Translations under genes and position numbers: made by a program
Source: a virus
Direction: 5' to 3' (one strand)
DNA length: 22,956 nt
Virus record (IMG/VR): IMGVR_UViG_3300005735_000028
Location: 1 to 22,956 of that record
Notes under the pieces: generated by a model
The model's database searches: none
Told to the model about the DNA's origin: nothing
What the model saw: only the letters and a program-made list of their open reading frames with translations
Shown here: positions 1 through 7,967 of the stretch, piece after piece
Position numbering within the stretch: the first letter of the stretch is position 1
Layout of the letters: each line of letters opens with the position of its first letter

Positions 1-222
1 AGAACATCATTACCTTTTATATTACACCAGGCAGATTTAATGGCGGCTCGTATTGAATTTGAGCGTGAATGGTTACCTAAGTTAAGAGGAGAAAAGAATA
101 ACTTGGATACCCAGAAGGAGAATTTTACATTATCTAACAATAAGTCACAATCTAGTACCAAAAATAAAGCTTTAGGTTCTATTAAAAGTGAAGGTTTAAA
201 AAATATGTTAGATAAACTATGA
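1..222 (+). CDS. C-terminal part of an upstream protein, possibly HD-type phosphohydrolase (5' truncated)
   Basis: The frame is open from the first base of the window, so this is most likely the 3' end of a gene that begins upstream rather than a 60-residue protein starting at the ATG at base 40. The visible part reads RTSLPFILHQADLMAARIEF and then a polar, Lys/Ser/Asn-rich tail. The pattern of a hydrophobic helix with H-x-A-D followed by MAARIEFE recalls the C-terminal end of HD-type phosphohydrolases found in T4-like phages, but that is from memory of the family and the catalytic part is outside the window. The stop overlaps the next start as ATGA, so the two genes are translationally coupled. 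Being a coding segment is likely; the function is a guess. Confidence 0.5.
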   Translation, partial: RTSLPFILHQADLMAARIEFEREWLPKLRGEKNNLDTQKENFTLSNNKSQSSTKNKALGSIKSEGLKNMLDKL

Positions 223-494
223 TAATTGCTGTTATTATTTTGTCGGTTATGGTCGTTACCTTTGGGTATACGACCTTTAACCTTATGAGAAAAAATGAAA
301 AACAAGAAGATATCCTTGCAGGATATATGACTTATCTAAATAAAATCTCAGATTATATTGAGACTACAGATAAGCGTTTGAAAGAAATTGATCAAAAAGG
401 ATCATTTGAATCAGATGATGAAATTGGATTTTTCTTTGAACAATTAAAAAATATACAATCGGTTCTTAATAGTTTCAATGTTAAGAATCTTTAA
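219..494 (+). CDS. Small membrane-anchored coiled-coil protein, conserved in T4-like phages, function unknown
   Basis: A 91-residue protein. Residues 1-20 form one hydrophobic segment (MIIAVIILSVMVVTFGYTTF) followed directly by a basic stretch (LMRKNEK), so an N-in/C-out or N-out/C-in single-pass anchor is plausible; a cleavage site is not evident. Residues 25-60 are charged and helical with a coiled-coil look. The C-terminal half holds FESDDEIGFFFEQLKNIQ, an acidic then aromatic motif that I recognise as recurring in small proteins of marine T4-like phages with no assigned function. It overlaps the upstream gene by ATGA and ends 3 bases before the gp55 start, which places it in the same transcript as the late sigma factor. 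A spanin-like or membrane regulatory role cannot be shown from the sequence. Confidence 0.75.
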   Translation: MIIAVIILSVMVVTFGYTTFNLMRKNEKQEDILAGYMTYLNKISDYIETTDKRLKEIDQKGSFESDDEIGFFFEQLKNIQSVLNSFNVKNL

Positions 495-497
495 AAT

Positions 498-1199
498 ATG
501 CCAAGGAAAAGGAAAAAGAAGTCAAAAAACTATTTTACTCAAGATACAGAGGATGCGATAGTATTATATAATAACACTGATGATCCCGCTATTCGTAGTG
601 ATATTTATCGTGATCGTATTCATTATGCTTTTTTCAAACTAACAGAAAATATCATTCATACCTTTAAGTTTTATTATACTGAAGTAGATGATATTGAACA
701 TCTACAACATGAAGTAATTACTTTTCTTCTTTCCAAATTAGATAAATTTGATCCCACTAGAGGAGCTAAAGCATATTCTTACTTTGGTACTATTGCTAAA
801 CGTTATCTAATATTATCAAACCAAAAAAATTATAAAAAACGTGTAGATAAAGCCCCAGTATCTGTAATAGAGGAAGATGAAAATCATTCTTATATAATAG
901 ATGGAGATAATGTACATGATCGATTATCTTTATTTATAGATGAATATGTAGAATATGTTACTGAAAATATATACACACTATTTCCTAAAGGAAATGATGC
1001 TCAAATAGCTGATGCTATTTTAGAAATTTTCCGTAAACGAGAAAACATAGACGTATTTAATAAAAAGGCCCTTTACATTTATATTAGAGAAATGGTAGAT
1101 GTAAAAACACCTAAAATCACCAAGATAGCAAATCGTTTATACGCTATATTTAAAGATAATTACATATTCTATATAGAGACGGGTTATACAAAGTTCTAG
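498..1199 (+). CDS. 55: gp55-like sigma factor for late transcription
   Basis: A 233-residue protein resembling T4 gp55, the divergent sigma-70-family factor that recruits host RNA polymerase to late promoters together with the sliding clamp. The N-terminus is very basic (MPRKRKKKSKN). A sigma region-2-like segment lies at about residues 60-105, where the LQHEVITFLLSKLDKFDPTR stretch followed by AYSYFGTIAKRYLI matches the core-binding/-10 recognition helix pattern of phage late sigma factors. The C-terminal third is helical and diverges from canonical sigma. T4 gp55 is 185 residues, so this one is somewhat longer. A canonical region 4 is not visible, as expected for gp55. Arginine is mostly CGT/CGA here, unlike the AGA-rich virion genes downstream. 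The start follows the upstream stop by three bases without a Shine-Dalgarno sequence. Identification is from motif recognition, not a search. Confidence 0.85.
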   Translation: MPRKRKKKSKNYFTQDTEDAIVLYNNTDDPAIRSDIYRDRIHYAFFKLTENIIHTFKFYYTEVDDIEHLQHEVITFLLSKLDKFDPTRGAKAYSYFGTIAKRYLILSNQKNYKKRVDKAPVSVIEEDENHSYIIDGDNVHDRLSLFIDEYVEYVTENIYTLFPKGNDAQIADAILEIFRKRENIDVFNKKALYIYIREMVDVKTPKITKIANRLYAIFKDNYIFYIETGYTKF

Positions 1200-1203
1200 T
1201 TTT

Positions 1204-1214
1204 AATATTTATAA
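1204..1214 (+). promoter_or_regulatory. Candidate phage late promoter (AATATTTATAA)
   Basis: AATATTTATAA lies in the 35-base gap after gp55, leaving 20 bases to the next ATG. The same core, ATATTTATAA, sits exactly 20 bases before the ATG at 14739, occurs in the gap before 3846, and is nearly repeated before 20294. T4 late promoters are TATAAATA-type -10 elements without a -35; this motif has the same composition but reads TATTTATA on the coding strand. Promoter function is inferred from position and recurrence. Confidence 0.45.
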
Positions 1215-1234
1215 TAGATTAAAACGTATGTATT

Positions 1235-1588
1235 ATGTCACAATTAGATAGTATTGTATTTGGTAAGAAAAAATTTTCAGATATTCTTCAAGAAATTTAT
1301 ACAAACCAAAATGAAAAAAAAGCCCAAGTAAGTGCTCTAATTTCAGAATTAAAACCATTAATTTCTGATATTGGTGATGCTACTCTTGTAGTTCCCTTAA
1401 TTAAAGAATACATGGAAATTGGAGTTAAAAACGATGAGCAACTCATTAAAATGGCTACAATTGTTCAACGTGCTTTACAAACAGAGACAGCTGAAGGTGA
1501 TTTTTCTATATCAGATGAAGAAAAAGAACAACTACTCGAAGCAATGAAAGAACTTCAAATTGAACCTCCTAAAGACGATAAAAAATAA
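1235..1588 (+). CDS. Small helical protein of unknown function at the head of the spike operon
   Basis: A 117-residue, mostly charged and helical protein with no cysteine, no signal peptide and no membrane segment. The C-terminus is acidic then lysine-rich (ISDEEKEQLLEAMKELQIEP, ending KDDKK). It lies directly behind a candidate late promoter and three bases ahead of the gp5-like spike gene, so it is probably a late protein made with the baseplate hub, for example a small chaperone or baseplate assembly factor; this is only from context. I do not recognise a defined family. The start has the A-rich/TATTATG context common in this window and no Shine-Dalgarno sequence. Confidence 0.75.
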   Translation: MSQLDSIVFGKKKFSDILQEIYTNQNEKKAQVSALISELKPLISDIGDATLVVPLIKEYMEIGVKNDEQLIKMATIVQRALQTETAEGDFSISDEEKEQLLEAMKELQIEPPKDDKK

Positions 1589-1591
1589 ACT

Positions 1592-2809
1592 ATGGGTGAT
1601 AAATATGGTTTTTCTGGGTTTAATAGTGAGATTAATAGTGATTTAATTTCTAGAGTTTTTGATAGAACAAATAACTTTACGGGGGGACAAATAACTCCTG
1701 TTAGAGTTAAAAGTATTGTTTTAAATTCATCTCATCCTTTATGGGATGAAGTAGGACAATATAACGGAATAGGTACAATAGAATATCAATCTATAATTCT
1801 ACCCACCCCTTCAGGTAAAAGTTTAGCTAAACCTTTTTTTACTAATAATAAAAAATATCCTTTAATTAATGAAATTGTATATTTAGTTTCTTTTCCTAAT
1901 ACAGATTTATCACAAACCACTACATCAAAAAGTACATATTATATAGATGTTGTGGGATTATGGAATAGTCCCCATCATAATGCTTATCCCGAAAATCCAA
2001 ATGAACCAACACCATCTCAACAAAAAGATTATGTTGAAACTGAAGCTGGTAATGTAAGAAGAGTAACAGACCAATCTACAGAAATTAATTTAGGAAATAC
2101 ATTTGTGGAAAGATCAAATATCCATCCATTACAAGCATATGAGGGTGATGTAATATATGAAGGAAGATGGGGAAATTCAATTAGATTTGGTTCTACAGTA
2201 AGTGGATTTACAAATTGGTCTACAGTAGGATCTAATGGTGATCCTATAATAATATTAAGAAATGGTCAAGGTGAACAAAGTGATAATGGATGGGTAACTA
2301 TTAATGAAAATATTAATAATGATGATTCATCTATTTATTTAACATCAACCCAAAACATTTCATTAAACCCTACCTCAGAAAAATATAATAGTTATAATAA
2401 CCCCCCTGAAAAAATTAATAAATTTTCAGGAAAACAAGTATTAATAAATTCTGGTAGATTAGTATTTAACACAAATGTAGATCATATTTTATTAAATTCA
2501 CAAAAATCAGTAGGAATTAATGCTATTGAAAGTTTTAATGTAGATTCCCCTAAGTCTGTAATTCAATCTAATGAAATATATTTAGGTAGTAAAAACGCAA
2601 CTGAACCTATATTAAAAGGAGATACAACCATAGAATTACTTTCCCAATTAGTAACCCAATTAACTAGTTTAACTACTTTACTACAATTAGTTACCCCTAT
2701 TGGAGGACCTGGTGTATCTCAAGGTGCATCAGCTTTAATACCTTTTTTACAAACATTAAAGGTACAATTAGAAACAACCACCAAATCAAAAGTAAGTAAA
2801 ACACTATAA
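1592..2809 (+). CDS. 5: gp5-like baseplate hub/central spike protein without lysozyme domain
   Basis: A 405-residue protein matching the gp5/gpV-type central spike of contractile tails as found in marine T4-like phages. Residues about 35-130 look like the OB-fold (TPVRVKSIVLNSSHPLWDEV, then YPLINEIVYLVSFP). The middle carries the strongly conserved QQKDYVETEAGNVRRVTDQS and HPLQAYEGDVIYEGRWGNSI segments. From about 290 to 345 short beta repeats (GKQVLINSGRLVFNT, HILLNSQKSVGINA, ESFNVDSPKSVIQSN, EIYLGSKN) look like the triple-stranded beta-helix needle. The last 60 residues are a helical tail. T4 gp5 (575 residues) has a lysozyme domain between these parts; none is visible here, so peptidoglycan cutting must be done elsewhere. 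The stop and next start share TAATG. The family assignment is by recognition of these motifs. Confidence 0.8.
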   Translation: MGDKYGFSGFNSEINSDLISRVFDRTNNFTGGQITPVRVKSIVLNSSHPLWDEVGQYNGIGTIEYQSIILPTPSGKSLAKPFFTNNKKYPLINEIVYLVSFPNTDLSQTTTSKSTYYIDVVGLWNSPHHNAYPENPNEPTPSQQKDYVETEAGNVRRVTDQSTEINLGNTFVERSNIHPLQAYEGDVIYEGRWGNSIRFGSTVSGFTNWSTVGSNGDPIIILRNGQGEQSDNGWVTINENINNDDSSIYLTSTQNISLNPTSEKYNSYNNPPEKINKFSGKQVLINSGRLVFNTNVDHILLNSQKSVGINAIESFNVDSPKSVIQSNEIYLGSKNATEPILKGDTTIELLSQLVTQLTSLTTLLQLVTPIGGPGVSQGASALIPFLQTLKVQLETTTKSKVSKTL

Positions 2810-3828
2810 TGGCTCAATTACCCCCAGGCATACCGATTGATACTATTTTAGGAGCTATTCCTGATGATTTAAAACCATCAGGATTACAAAAAATTCCTCA
2901 GCTTATTATGGCTCAAGGATTAAAAATTGACACATTAATTCAACCTGCTTTAGATATTGCTGTAAAAGAACTTCCTGAAGATATACAACCACCAATTTCT
3001 GAAATTTTACCTAAACTAATTTCTCAAGTACAAGGAGGAGGAAATATAAATCCTGATGATTTTATAAATGTGGATGATATAAAAAGTCAAGTATATGATG
3101 AAGTATTAGCAAGAGTCCCAATAGAAGAATTTTGTCTCCCTCCAGATGTAACTAATAGAATAATAGAACAAAGAAATAATATTGTAGATATATTAAATAA
3201 AGTTGGAAAACAACTCGATATTCTCTCAGCTACATTAGGTTTAGCTACAGGATTTTTAGGATTAGTCCAAATAATTATTAGAATTTTAGGAGTTGTAGAT
3301 ATTGGATTACTTTTAACTTCTATATATTTCCCCCCAACAGCAGGTAAGATTGCTAACATTAGACAAAATCTCTCAACATTTAAAGATACTGTTATTTTTG
3401 ATGAAGATGGAGAAAGTAGAATTACTCCCATATTACAATCTTTAGGAAGTGCAGCTATTTCGGTATCTGTTGTTAATTCTTTTGTTAAAGTGGCTGTAAA
3501 TACTTTATCTATACTTGATCCTTATATTGAAACTTGTGGAACTAAAGCACAAAAAAATAATTTAACAAAACTTAGTCCTACAATACAAGGTATTTTTGAA
3601 ATACAATCAAAAGCTTTACAAACAGCTAATCAAGCTACTTATAAAGGATTTGTAATTCAAATTGTAGAAGAACCATTTACCCCAACAGTAAATCGTAGAA
3701 GAGCTGTTGGTTTAAATCAATATGGTATACAACAAATTCAAACTAATTTATCATTTACAACAAATAACCAAACATTAATAGATGAATTAAAATTTATTAT
3801 TGACAGAGATAATTTAAAAGCTGATTAA
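2809..3828 (+). CDS. Conserved baseplate-cluster structural protein, function unknown
   Basis: A 339-residue protein with three parts. The proline-rich N-terminal 100 residues contain repeated amphipathic stretches (LPEDIQPPISEILPKLISQV). A strongly hydrophobic segment at about 140-175 (LGLATGFLGLVQIIIRILGV followed by VDIGLLLTSIYFPP) could be one or two membrane-spanning or buried helices. The polar C-terminus contains FTPTVNRRRAVGLNQYGIQQ and ends in a predicted helix (LIDELKFIIDRDNLKAD). This combination occurs between the spike and gp25 in marine T4-like phages as I remember them, without an assigned role. The hydrophobic stretch makes a tape-measure-like, hub-lumen or membrane-contacting component conceivable. 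It is coupled to the spike gene by TAATG and is followed by a candidate promoter. Confidence 0.75.
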   Translation: MAQLPPGIPIDTILGAIPDDLKPSGLQKIPQLIMAQGLKIDTLIQPALDIAVKELPEDIQPPISEILPKLISQVQGGGNINPDDFINVDDIKSQVYDEVLARVPIEEFCLPPDVTNRIIEQRNNIVDILNKVGKQLDILSATLGLATGFLGLVQIIIRILGVVDIGLLLTSIYFPPTAGKIANIRQNLSTFKDTVIFDEDGESRITPILQSLGSAAISVSVVNSFVKVAVNTLSILDPYIETCGTKAQKNNLTKLSPTIQGIFEIQSKALQTANQATYKGFVIQIVEEPFTPTVNRRRAVGLNQYGIQQIQTNLSFTTNNQTLIDELKFIIDRDNLKAD

Positions 3829-3831
3829 TTT

Positions 3832-3842
3832 AATATTTATAA
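3832..3842 (+). promoter_or_regulatory. Candidate phage late promoter (AATATTTATAA) abutting a start codon
   Basis: AATATTTATAA occupies most of the 17-base gap before the ATG at 3846 and leaves only three bases to it. The 15 bases 3833-3847 (ATATTTATAACATAT) are repeated exactly at 14709-14723 ahead of another gene. If transcription starts 6-7 bases after the element, as in T4, the mRNA would begin inside or at the start codon. Promoter function is inferred. Confidence 0.42.
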
Positions 3843-3845
3843 CAT

Positions 3846-4178
3846 ATGAAAACCTCACAATTAAAAACTTTAGTTAAAGAAGCTGTAAAAGAAGCGATCC
3901 AAGAGGAGTTGCGTGAAATTTTATTAGAAGCGGTAAAATCACCAAAAGTGGTTACTGAATCTAAAGATACTTACGCTCAACCTCATATTGAAAATCCTAA
4001 AAAACTAACAGCTGAAGAACGTAAAAATATGTTTTCGGGTATTTTAGGTGAAATGCAACAAGGAGGCGCAGCTACTACAGCTTATAAGGGAACATTTAAT
4101 CCTCAAGGTGTAATGCCTGGTGGTGATTTACCCTCAGGTGAAGTAGGAATGGATCAAATAATGAACATGATTAAATAA
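3846..4178 (+). CDS. Small helical protein ahead of gp25, function unknown
   Basis: A 110-residue protein in two parts. Residues 1-33 form a regular amphipathic, charged helix (MKTSQLKTLVKEAVKEAIQE followed by ELREILLEAVKS). The rest is flexible and Gly/Met/Gln-rich, with GGAATTAYKGTFNPQGVMPG and a C-terminus MDQIMNMIK. The N-terminal helix, including LLE followed by Ala at residues 26-29, resembles the propeptides of T4 internal head proteins cut by prohead protease (L/I-x-E before a small residue), but such short matches arise easily in helical sequence. Position immediately before gp25 argues equally for a baseplate role. The start is taken at the first ATG because the next in-frame Met is residue 62. 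It overlaps gp25 through TAATG. Confidence 0.75.
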   Translation: MKTSQLKTLVKEAVKEAIQEELREILLEAVKSPKVVTESKDTYAQPHIENPKKLTAEERKNMFSGILGEMQQGGAATTAYKGTFNPQGVMPGGDLPSGEVGMDQIMNMIK

Positions 4179-4585
4179 TGCCAGTAGGAGCTCAAAAAAT
4201 ATTTCCAATAGACAGAAGACCTGGTATTGCGGTTGGGGTTAACCTTCCTTTTAATGCTCCCGCTGTATTTAATTCTACTTATACTACTCAAGATGCAGTT
4301 AGGAATAATTTAATTAATTTTTTTCTAACTAATAGAAATGAAAGGTATTTAAATAATTTATTTGGGGGAAATTTAAGAGCAACTATATTTGAACAATTAT
4401 CTAATAATACTTTAGATGGATTAGAAGATATAATTCAAGAACAATTAAAATCATACTTTCCTACAGTTAAAGTCCAAAGTTTAGAAATATTATCTGACCC
4501 CGATAGAAATTCTTTAACTGTAGATTTAAGATATAATATAGTAGATACAAATATAGAAGACGAAATTCAATTACAATTTAACTAA
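4178..4585 (+). CDS. 25: gp25-like baseplate wedge protein (GPW/gp25 family)
   Basis: A 135-residue protein, close to T4 gp25 (132 residues). The family core is plain: DAVRNNLINFFLTNRNERYL followed by NNLFGGNLRATIFEQL, equivalent to the 'RGER-x-x-x-P-x-F-G-s' signature of gp25/gpW-type proteins, then the helix LEDIIQEQLKSYFPTVKV and two beta strands ending LTVDLRYNIV. In T4 gp25 binds the tail sheath start and the gp6-gp7 wedge core and helps trigger contraction; older literature proposed a lysozyme activity, which the fold does not support. It overlaps the gp6 gene by TAATG, the same order 25-6 as in contractile injection systems generally. Strong assignment. Confidence 0.92.
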   Translation: MPVGAQKIFPIDRRPGIAVGVNLPFNAPAVFNSTYTTQDAVRNNLINFFLTNRNERYLNNLFGGNLRATIFEQLSNNTLDGLEDIIQEQLKSYFPTVKVQSLEILSDPDRNSLTVDLRYNIVDTNIEDEIQLQFN

Positions 4586-6450
4586 TGGCAACTACTTTAA
4601 AAAAAAGAAATATACAATATATTAGTAAAGATTTTTCTACATTAAGACAATCTTTAATTAATTATTCCCGTACATATTTCCCCACTACATACACAGATTT
4701 CACTCCAGCATCTCCAGGGATGTTATTTATGGAACAGGCCGCTTATATTGGTGATGTTTTATCATTCTATCTTGATAATCAGATACAAGAAAATTTCTTA
4801 CAATATGCTCGCCAACCTAATAATTTATATGAATTAGCTTATATGTTTGGTTATAAACCAAATGTAACTCAAGTTGCTACTGTTGATATTGATATATATC
4901 AACAATTACCTGTTAAAGGTTCATCTCCTAATATAGAACCCGATTTTGATTATGCTTTATCTATAGCTGAAAATACTACATTAACTTCTACTTTAAATAA
5001 TTCTATAGATTTTTTAATAGAAGAACCAATTGACTTTTCAGTATCAAGTTCAACAGATCCTACAGAAATTACAGTATTAACTGTAAGCTCAGGAAATCCA
5101 ACAGCATTCCTTTTAAAGAAAACTAGAAAAGCAATATCCTCAACAATCAAAACAACAACCTTTTCTTTTGGAGCCCCTACACAGTTTCCTACATTTAATA
5201 TTAATGATGAAAATATTGTAGGAATTTTAGATATTACTGATAATTCAACAGGGGAACAATATTATGAAGTTCCTTATTTAGGACAAGAAATGGTATTTGA
5301 TTCTATTAAAAATACTAATGTAAACGATCCAAACTTCTCAGAATATAATGATGCTCCTTATTTATTAAAATTAAAACAACAACAAAGAAGATTTGTAACA
5401 AGATTTATAAGTACTGGTTCTTTAGAAGTACAATTTGGTGCAGGAACTGCCGCTGATAATGATGAAGAAATTATTCCTAATCCTAATAATGTAGGTATAG
5501 GTTTACCTTTTGAAAAAGATAAATTAACAACTGCTTTTTCCCCTTCTAATTTTTTATTTACTAAAACTTATGGTGTTGTACCTAATAATACAACATTAAC
5601 TGTACGATATCTAACAGGAGGTGGTGTTGATTCTAATGTACCTTCAAACTCATTGACTAATTTTAATGCTGATATTAATTTTTTAAATAACAACTTAGAC
5701 CCAGTTGCTGCAACAACAGTATTCGATTCAGTTAGAATGTCAAATATAAATGCTGCTGATGGTGGTGGTGACGGAGATACATTACAAGAAATTAGAGAAA
5801 ATGCTTCTGCAAATTTTGGAGCTCAATTACGTAATGTAACACAAGATGATTATTTAGTTAGAGCATTATCTATGCCCTCAAAATATGGAGTTATTTCTAA
5901 AGCGTTTATAGAACCAACAAAAATCCAAAATATATCAGCCGGCGAATCTAATTCAATATTAGATTTATACGTGTTATCTTATAATGTAAACAACCAATTA
6001 TCATTATGTAGTGAGGCATTAAAACAAAATTTATCTACTTATCTTTCAATTTATAGAATGGTAAATGATTCAATTAATATTAAGAATGGGTTTATAATTA
6101 ATATTGGAGTTAATTTTGATATAATTGTCCTTCCTGAATTTAATAATAATCAAGTATTACAAAGATGTATTTTAGCTTTACAAAATTATTTTGATATTGA
6201 TAATTGGTCTATTAACCAACCAATTATATTAAGAGATATTTTTGTACTTTTAGATAGAATAGAAGGTGTACAAACCGTAAAAGATATAAAAATAACAAAT
6301 AAAGTAGGAGAAAATTTAGGATATTCACAATATTCTTATGATATATCTGCGGCAACAAATGCTAATGTAATTTATCCTTCATTAGATCCTTCTATTTTTG
6401 AAGTTAAATTTTCAAGTACAGACATACAAGGACGAGTAGTACCTTTATAA
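4585..6450 (+). CDS. 6: gp6-like baseplate wedge protein (baseplate J family)
   Basis: A 621-residue protein matching T4 gp6 (660 residues), which with gp7 forms the wedge core and dimerises to close the inner baseplate ring. The N-terminal signature at residues 45-100 (GMLFMEQAAYIGDVLSFYLD, then QENFLQYARQPNNLYELAYM, FGYKP) is characteristic. The middle is beta-rich with RRFVTRFISTGSLEVQFGAG. A conserved stretch TLQEIRENASANFGAQLRNV followed by TQDDYLVRALSMPSKYG precedes the J-like C-terminal domain, in which INQPIILRDIFVLLDRIEGV is the usual ending helix. It is translationally coupled to gp25 and followed 10 bases later by a small gene. Strong assignment by motif and context. Confidence 0.92.
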   Translation: MATTLKKRNIQYISKDFSTLRQSLINYSRTYFPTTYTDFTPASPGMLFMEQAAYIGDVLSFYLDNQIQENFLQYARQPNNLYELAYMFGYKPNVTQVATVDIDIYQQLPVKGSSPNIEPDFDYALSIAENTTLTSTLNNSIDFLIEEPIDFSVSSSTDPTEITVLTVSSGNPTAFLLKKTRKAISSTIKTTTFSFGAPTQFPTFNINDENIVGILDITDNSTGEQYYEVPYLGQEMVFDSIKNTNVNDPNFSEYNDAPYLLKLKQQQRRFVTRFISTGSLEVQFGAGTAADNDEEIIPNPNNVGIGLPFEKDKLTTAFSPSNFLFTKTYGVVPNNTTLTVRYLTGGGVDSNVPSNSLTNFNADINFLNNNLDPVAATTVFDSVRMSNINAADGGGDGDTLQEIRENASANFGAQLRNVTQDDYLVRALSMPSKYGVISKAFIEPTKIQNISAGESNSILDLYVLSYNVNNQLSLCSEALKQNLSTYLSIYRMVNDSINIKNGFIINIGVNFDIIVLPEFNNNQVLQRCILALQNYFDIDNWSINQPIILRDIFVLLDRIEGVQTVKDIKITNKVGENLGYSQYSYDISAATNANVIYPSLDPSIFEVKFSSTDIQGRVVPL

Positions 6451-6460
6451 AAATAAAATT

Positions 6461-6784
6461 ATGGGACTTTTAGATAAATATAATAAATCAACAACCACAG
6501 GGATAAATAATTCAGGATTAATTAGAAATCCAAATACACCTTTACAATCCCCAAATTCAAACCCTTCTCAAGTTAATACATTTAATAAAACTAATTTAGA
6601 TTTAGAAAATGATCAACCCTTAGGTGGTCCTATTAATGTTCCTTATACTACTAGAGTAGGGGGAATTAACAATGGAGAAACAAAACAATTTTCAACAACA
6701 CAACCTTTTACCCCAAAAAATACATATTTGGATAGTTTACAAGATGATAGATTAATAGCAAGGGCAAGAGATCCTTTTAAATAA
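6461..6784 (+). CDS. Small low-complexity linker-like virion protein, function unknown
   Basis: A 107-residue protein rich in Asn, Thr, Pro, Gly and Gln with no hydrophobic core, so probably extended and ordered only on binding. It begins MGLLDKYNKSTTTGINNSGL and ends LDSLQDDRLIARARDPFK, two short stretches that could be docking segments. It lies between gp6 and a beta-rich virion protein in the same direction with 10- and 4-base gaps, hence a baseplate clamp or linker is plausible. I do not recognise a family. The start follows the AAATTATG context typical here. Confidence 0.7.
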   Translation: MGLLDKYNKSTTTGINNSGLIRNPNTPLQSPNSNPSQVNTFNKTNLDLENDQPLGGPINVPYTTRVGGINNGETKQFSTTQPFTPKNTYLDSLQDDRLIARARDPFK

Positions 6785-6788
6785 TATT

Positions 6789-7967
6789 ATGGCAGTATAT
6801 AAAATTTTCCCCTCTAAAGACGCTACAATATACTCAATGTACCCTACTATGAATACAGGGTTAGATGAGATTATTGAAGCTACTTTAACATCAATAGCTC
6901 CTAATGATCCTAATCCTCAAACTAGTAGATATTTAATTAAATTTGAACAAGATGAAATTGAGGATGTAATTAATAATAAAATTAGTGGTGCTAATTGGCA
7001 AGCTAATTTAAAATGTTATATTGCAAAAACCACAGGATTAAAATTAGACACAACATTAGACGTATTTGCAGTTTCAAGTTCTTGGGGTATGGGAACTGGT
7101 AAATATTTAGATGCACCTCTAACCACAGATGGAGTATCATGGCAATTTATAGATGAGTCAGGCAGTGCTTTATGGGATATTGTAGGAACATTAAATGGAA
7201 TTCCTGTTTCAAATTCATATAATGATACTTATGCTCCATTAGGTGGAGGAACTTGGTATAATCAATATTCTCCTAATAGTACTTCTACTAATACTTTTTT
7301 AACCTCCTCTCAAGTATATAATTATGCTCAAGATAAAGATTTAAATGTTGATGTTACTAATATAGTAAATGTATGGTTAACAGGTTCATTTAATTATTTT
7401 GAGGCTGGTTTAAAAACACAACAAGTATCTAATGATGGTTTTTTAGTTAAACAAAGAGTAGAATGGGTTAATGATAATAATTTTCAACCTGAAATTAAAT
7501 TTTTCTCCATTGATACTAATACTATTTATCCTCCACAATTGGAATTTAAATGGGATGATTTTACATACGATACAGGCAATCTTCCAACTCTTTATGGACA
7601 AGATAATACTATAACATTAGCTGAAAATCCAGGAGTTTTTTATTCAGGAAGTGTAAATAGATTTAGAGTTAATGCTCGCCCAACATATCCTCCTAGAGTA
7701 TGGCAAACAGCTTCTTTATATACTCAAGATTATGCATTACCACAAACATCATACTGGGCTTTAAAAGATTTAGATACAAATGAATATGTAATTGATTTTG
7801 ACACAACTTATACAAAATTAAGCTGTGATCCTAGTGGTAGTTATTTTGATCTATATATGAATGGTCTAGAACCAGAAAGATATTATGCTATATTAATTAA
7901 AACAACCATTGGTAGTTCTACTTATATTTTTAATGATAACTACTACTTTAAAGTAATTAATGGATAA
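6789..7967 (+). CDS. DNRLRE-like beta-sandwich baseplate/tail protein
   Basis: A 392-residue protein. The N-terminus reads KIFPSKDATIYSMYPTMNTG with SRYLIKFE about 30 residues later. This matches the DNRLRE-type beta-sandwich pattern (ATI-x-s-x-x-P-x-x-N-x-G ... R-x-L-I-K-F-D), a fold common in extracellular and virion surface proteins. The middle section (VFAVSSSWGMGTGKYLDAPL) and DVTNIVNVWLTGSFNYFEAG also fit that fold. The C-terminal 130 residues (PTYPPRVWQTASLYTQDY; EPERYYAILIKTTIGSSTYI) look like a second, fibronectin-like beta domain. There is no signal peptide. Its place inside the wedge operon, overlapping the next gene by TAATG, argues for a baseplate component, perhaps taking the place of the peripheral wedge proteins gp8 or gp10. 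The exact equivalent cannot be decided. Confidence 0.7.
   Translation: MAVYKIFPSKDATIYSMYPTMNTGLDEIIEATLTSIAPNDPNPQTSRYLIKFEQDEIEDVINNKISGANWQANLKCYIAKTTGLKLDTTLDVFAVSSSWGMGTGKYLDAPLTTDGVSWQFIDESGSALWDIVGTLNGIPVSNSYNDTYAPLGGGTWYNQYSPNSTSTNTFLTSSQVYNYAQDKDLNVDVTNIVNVWLTGSFNYFEAGLKTQQVSNDGFLVKQRVEWVNDNNFQPEIKFFSIDTNTIYPPQLEFKWDDFTYDTGNLPTLYGQDNTITLAENPGVFYSGSVNRFRVNARPTYPPRVWQTASLYTQDYALPQTSYWALKDLDTNEYVIDFDTTYTKLSCDPSGSYFDLYMNGLEPERYYAILIKTTIGSSTYIFNDNYYFKVING

Noticed and set aside
3087-3431. Minus-strand open frame of 114 codons opposite the 339-residue protein
   Set aside because: Fully inside a well-supported plus-strand gene, no recognisable domain, and its composition is what the opposite strand of AT-rich coding DNA gives.
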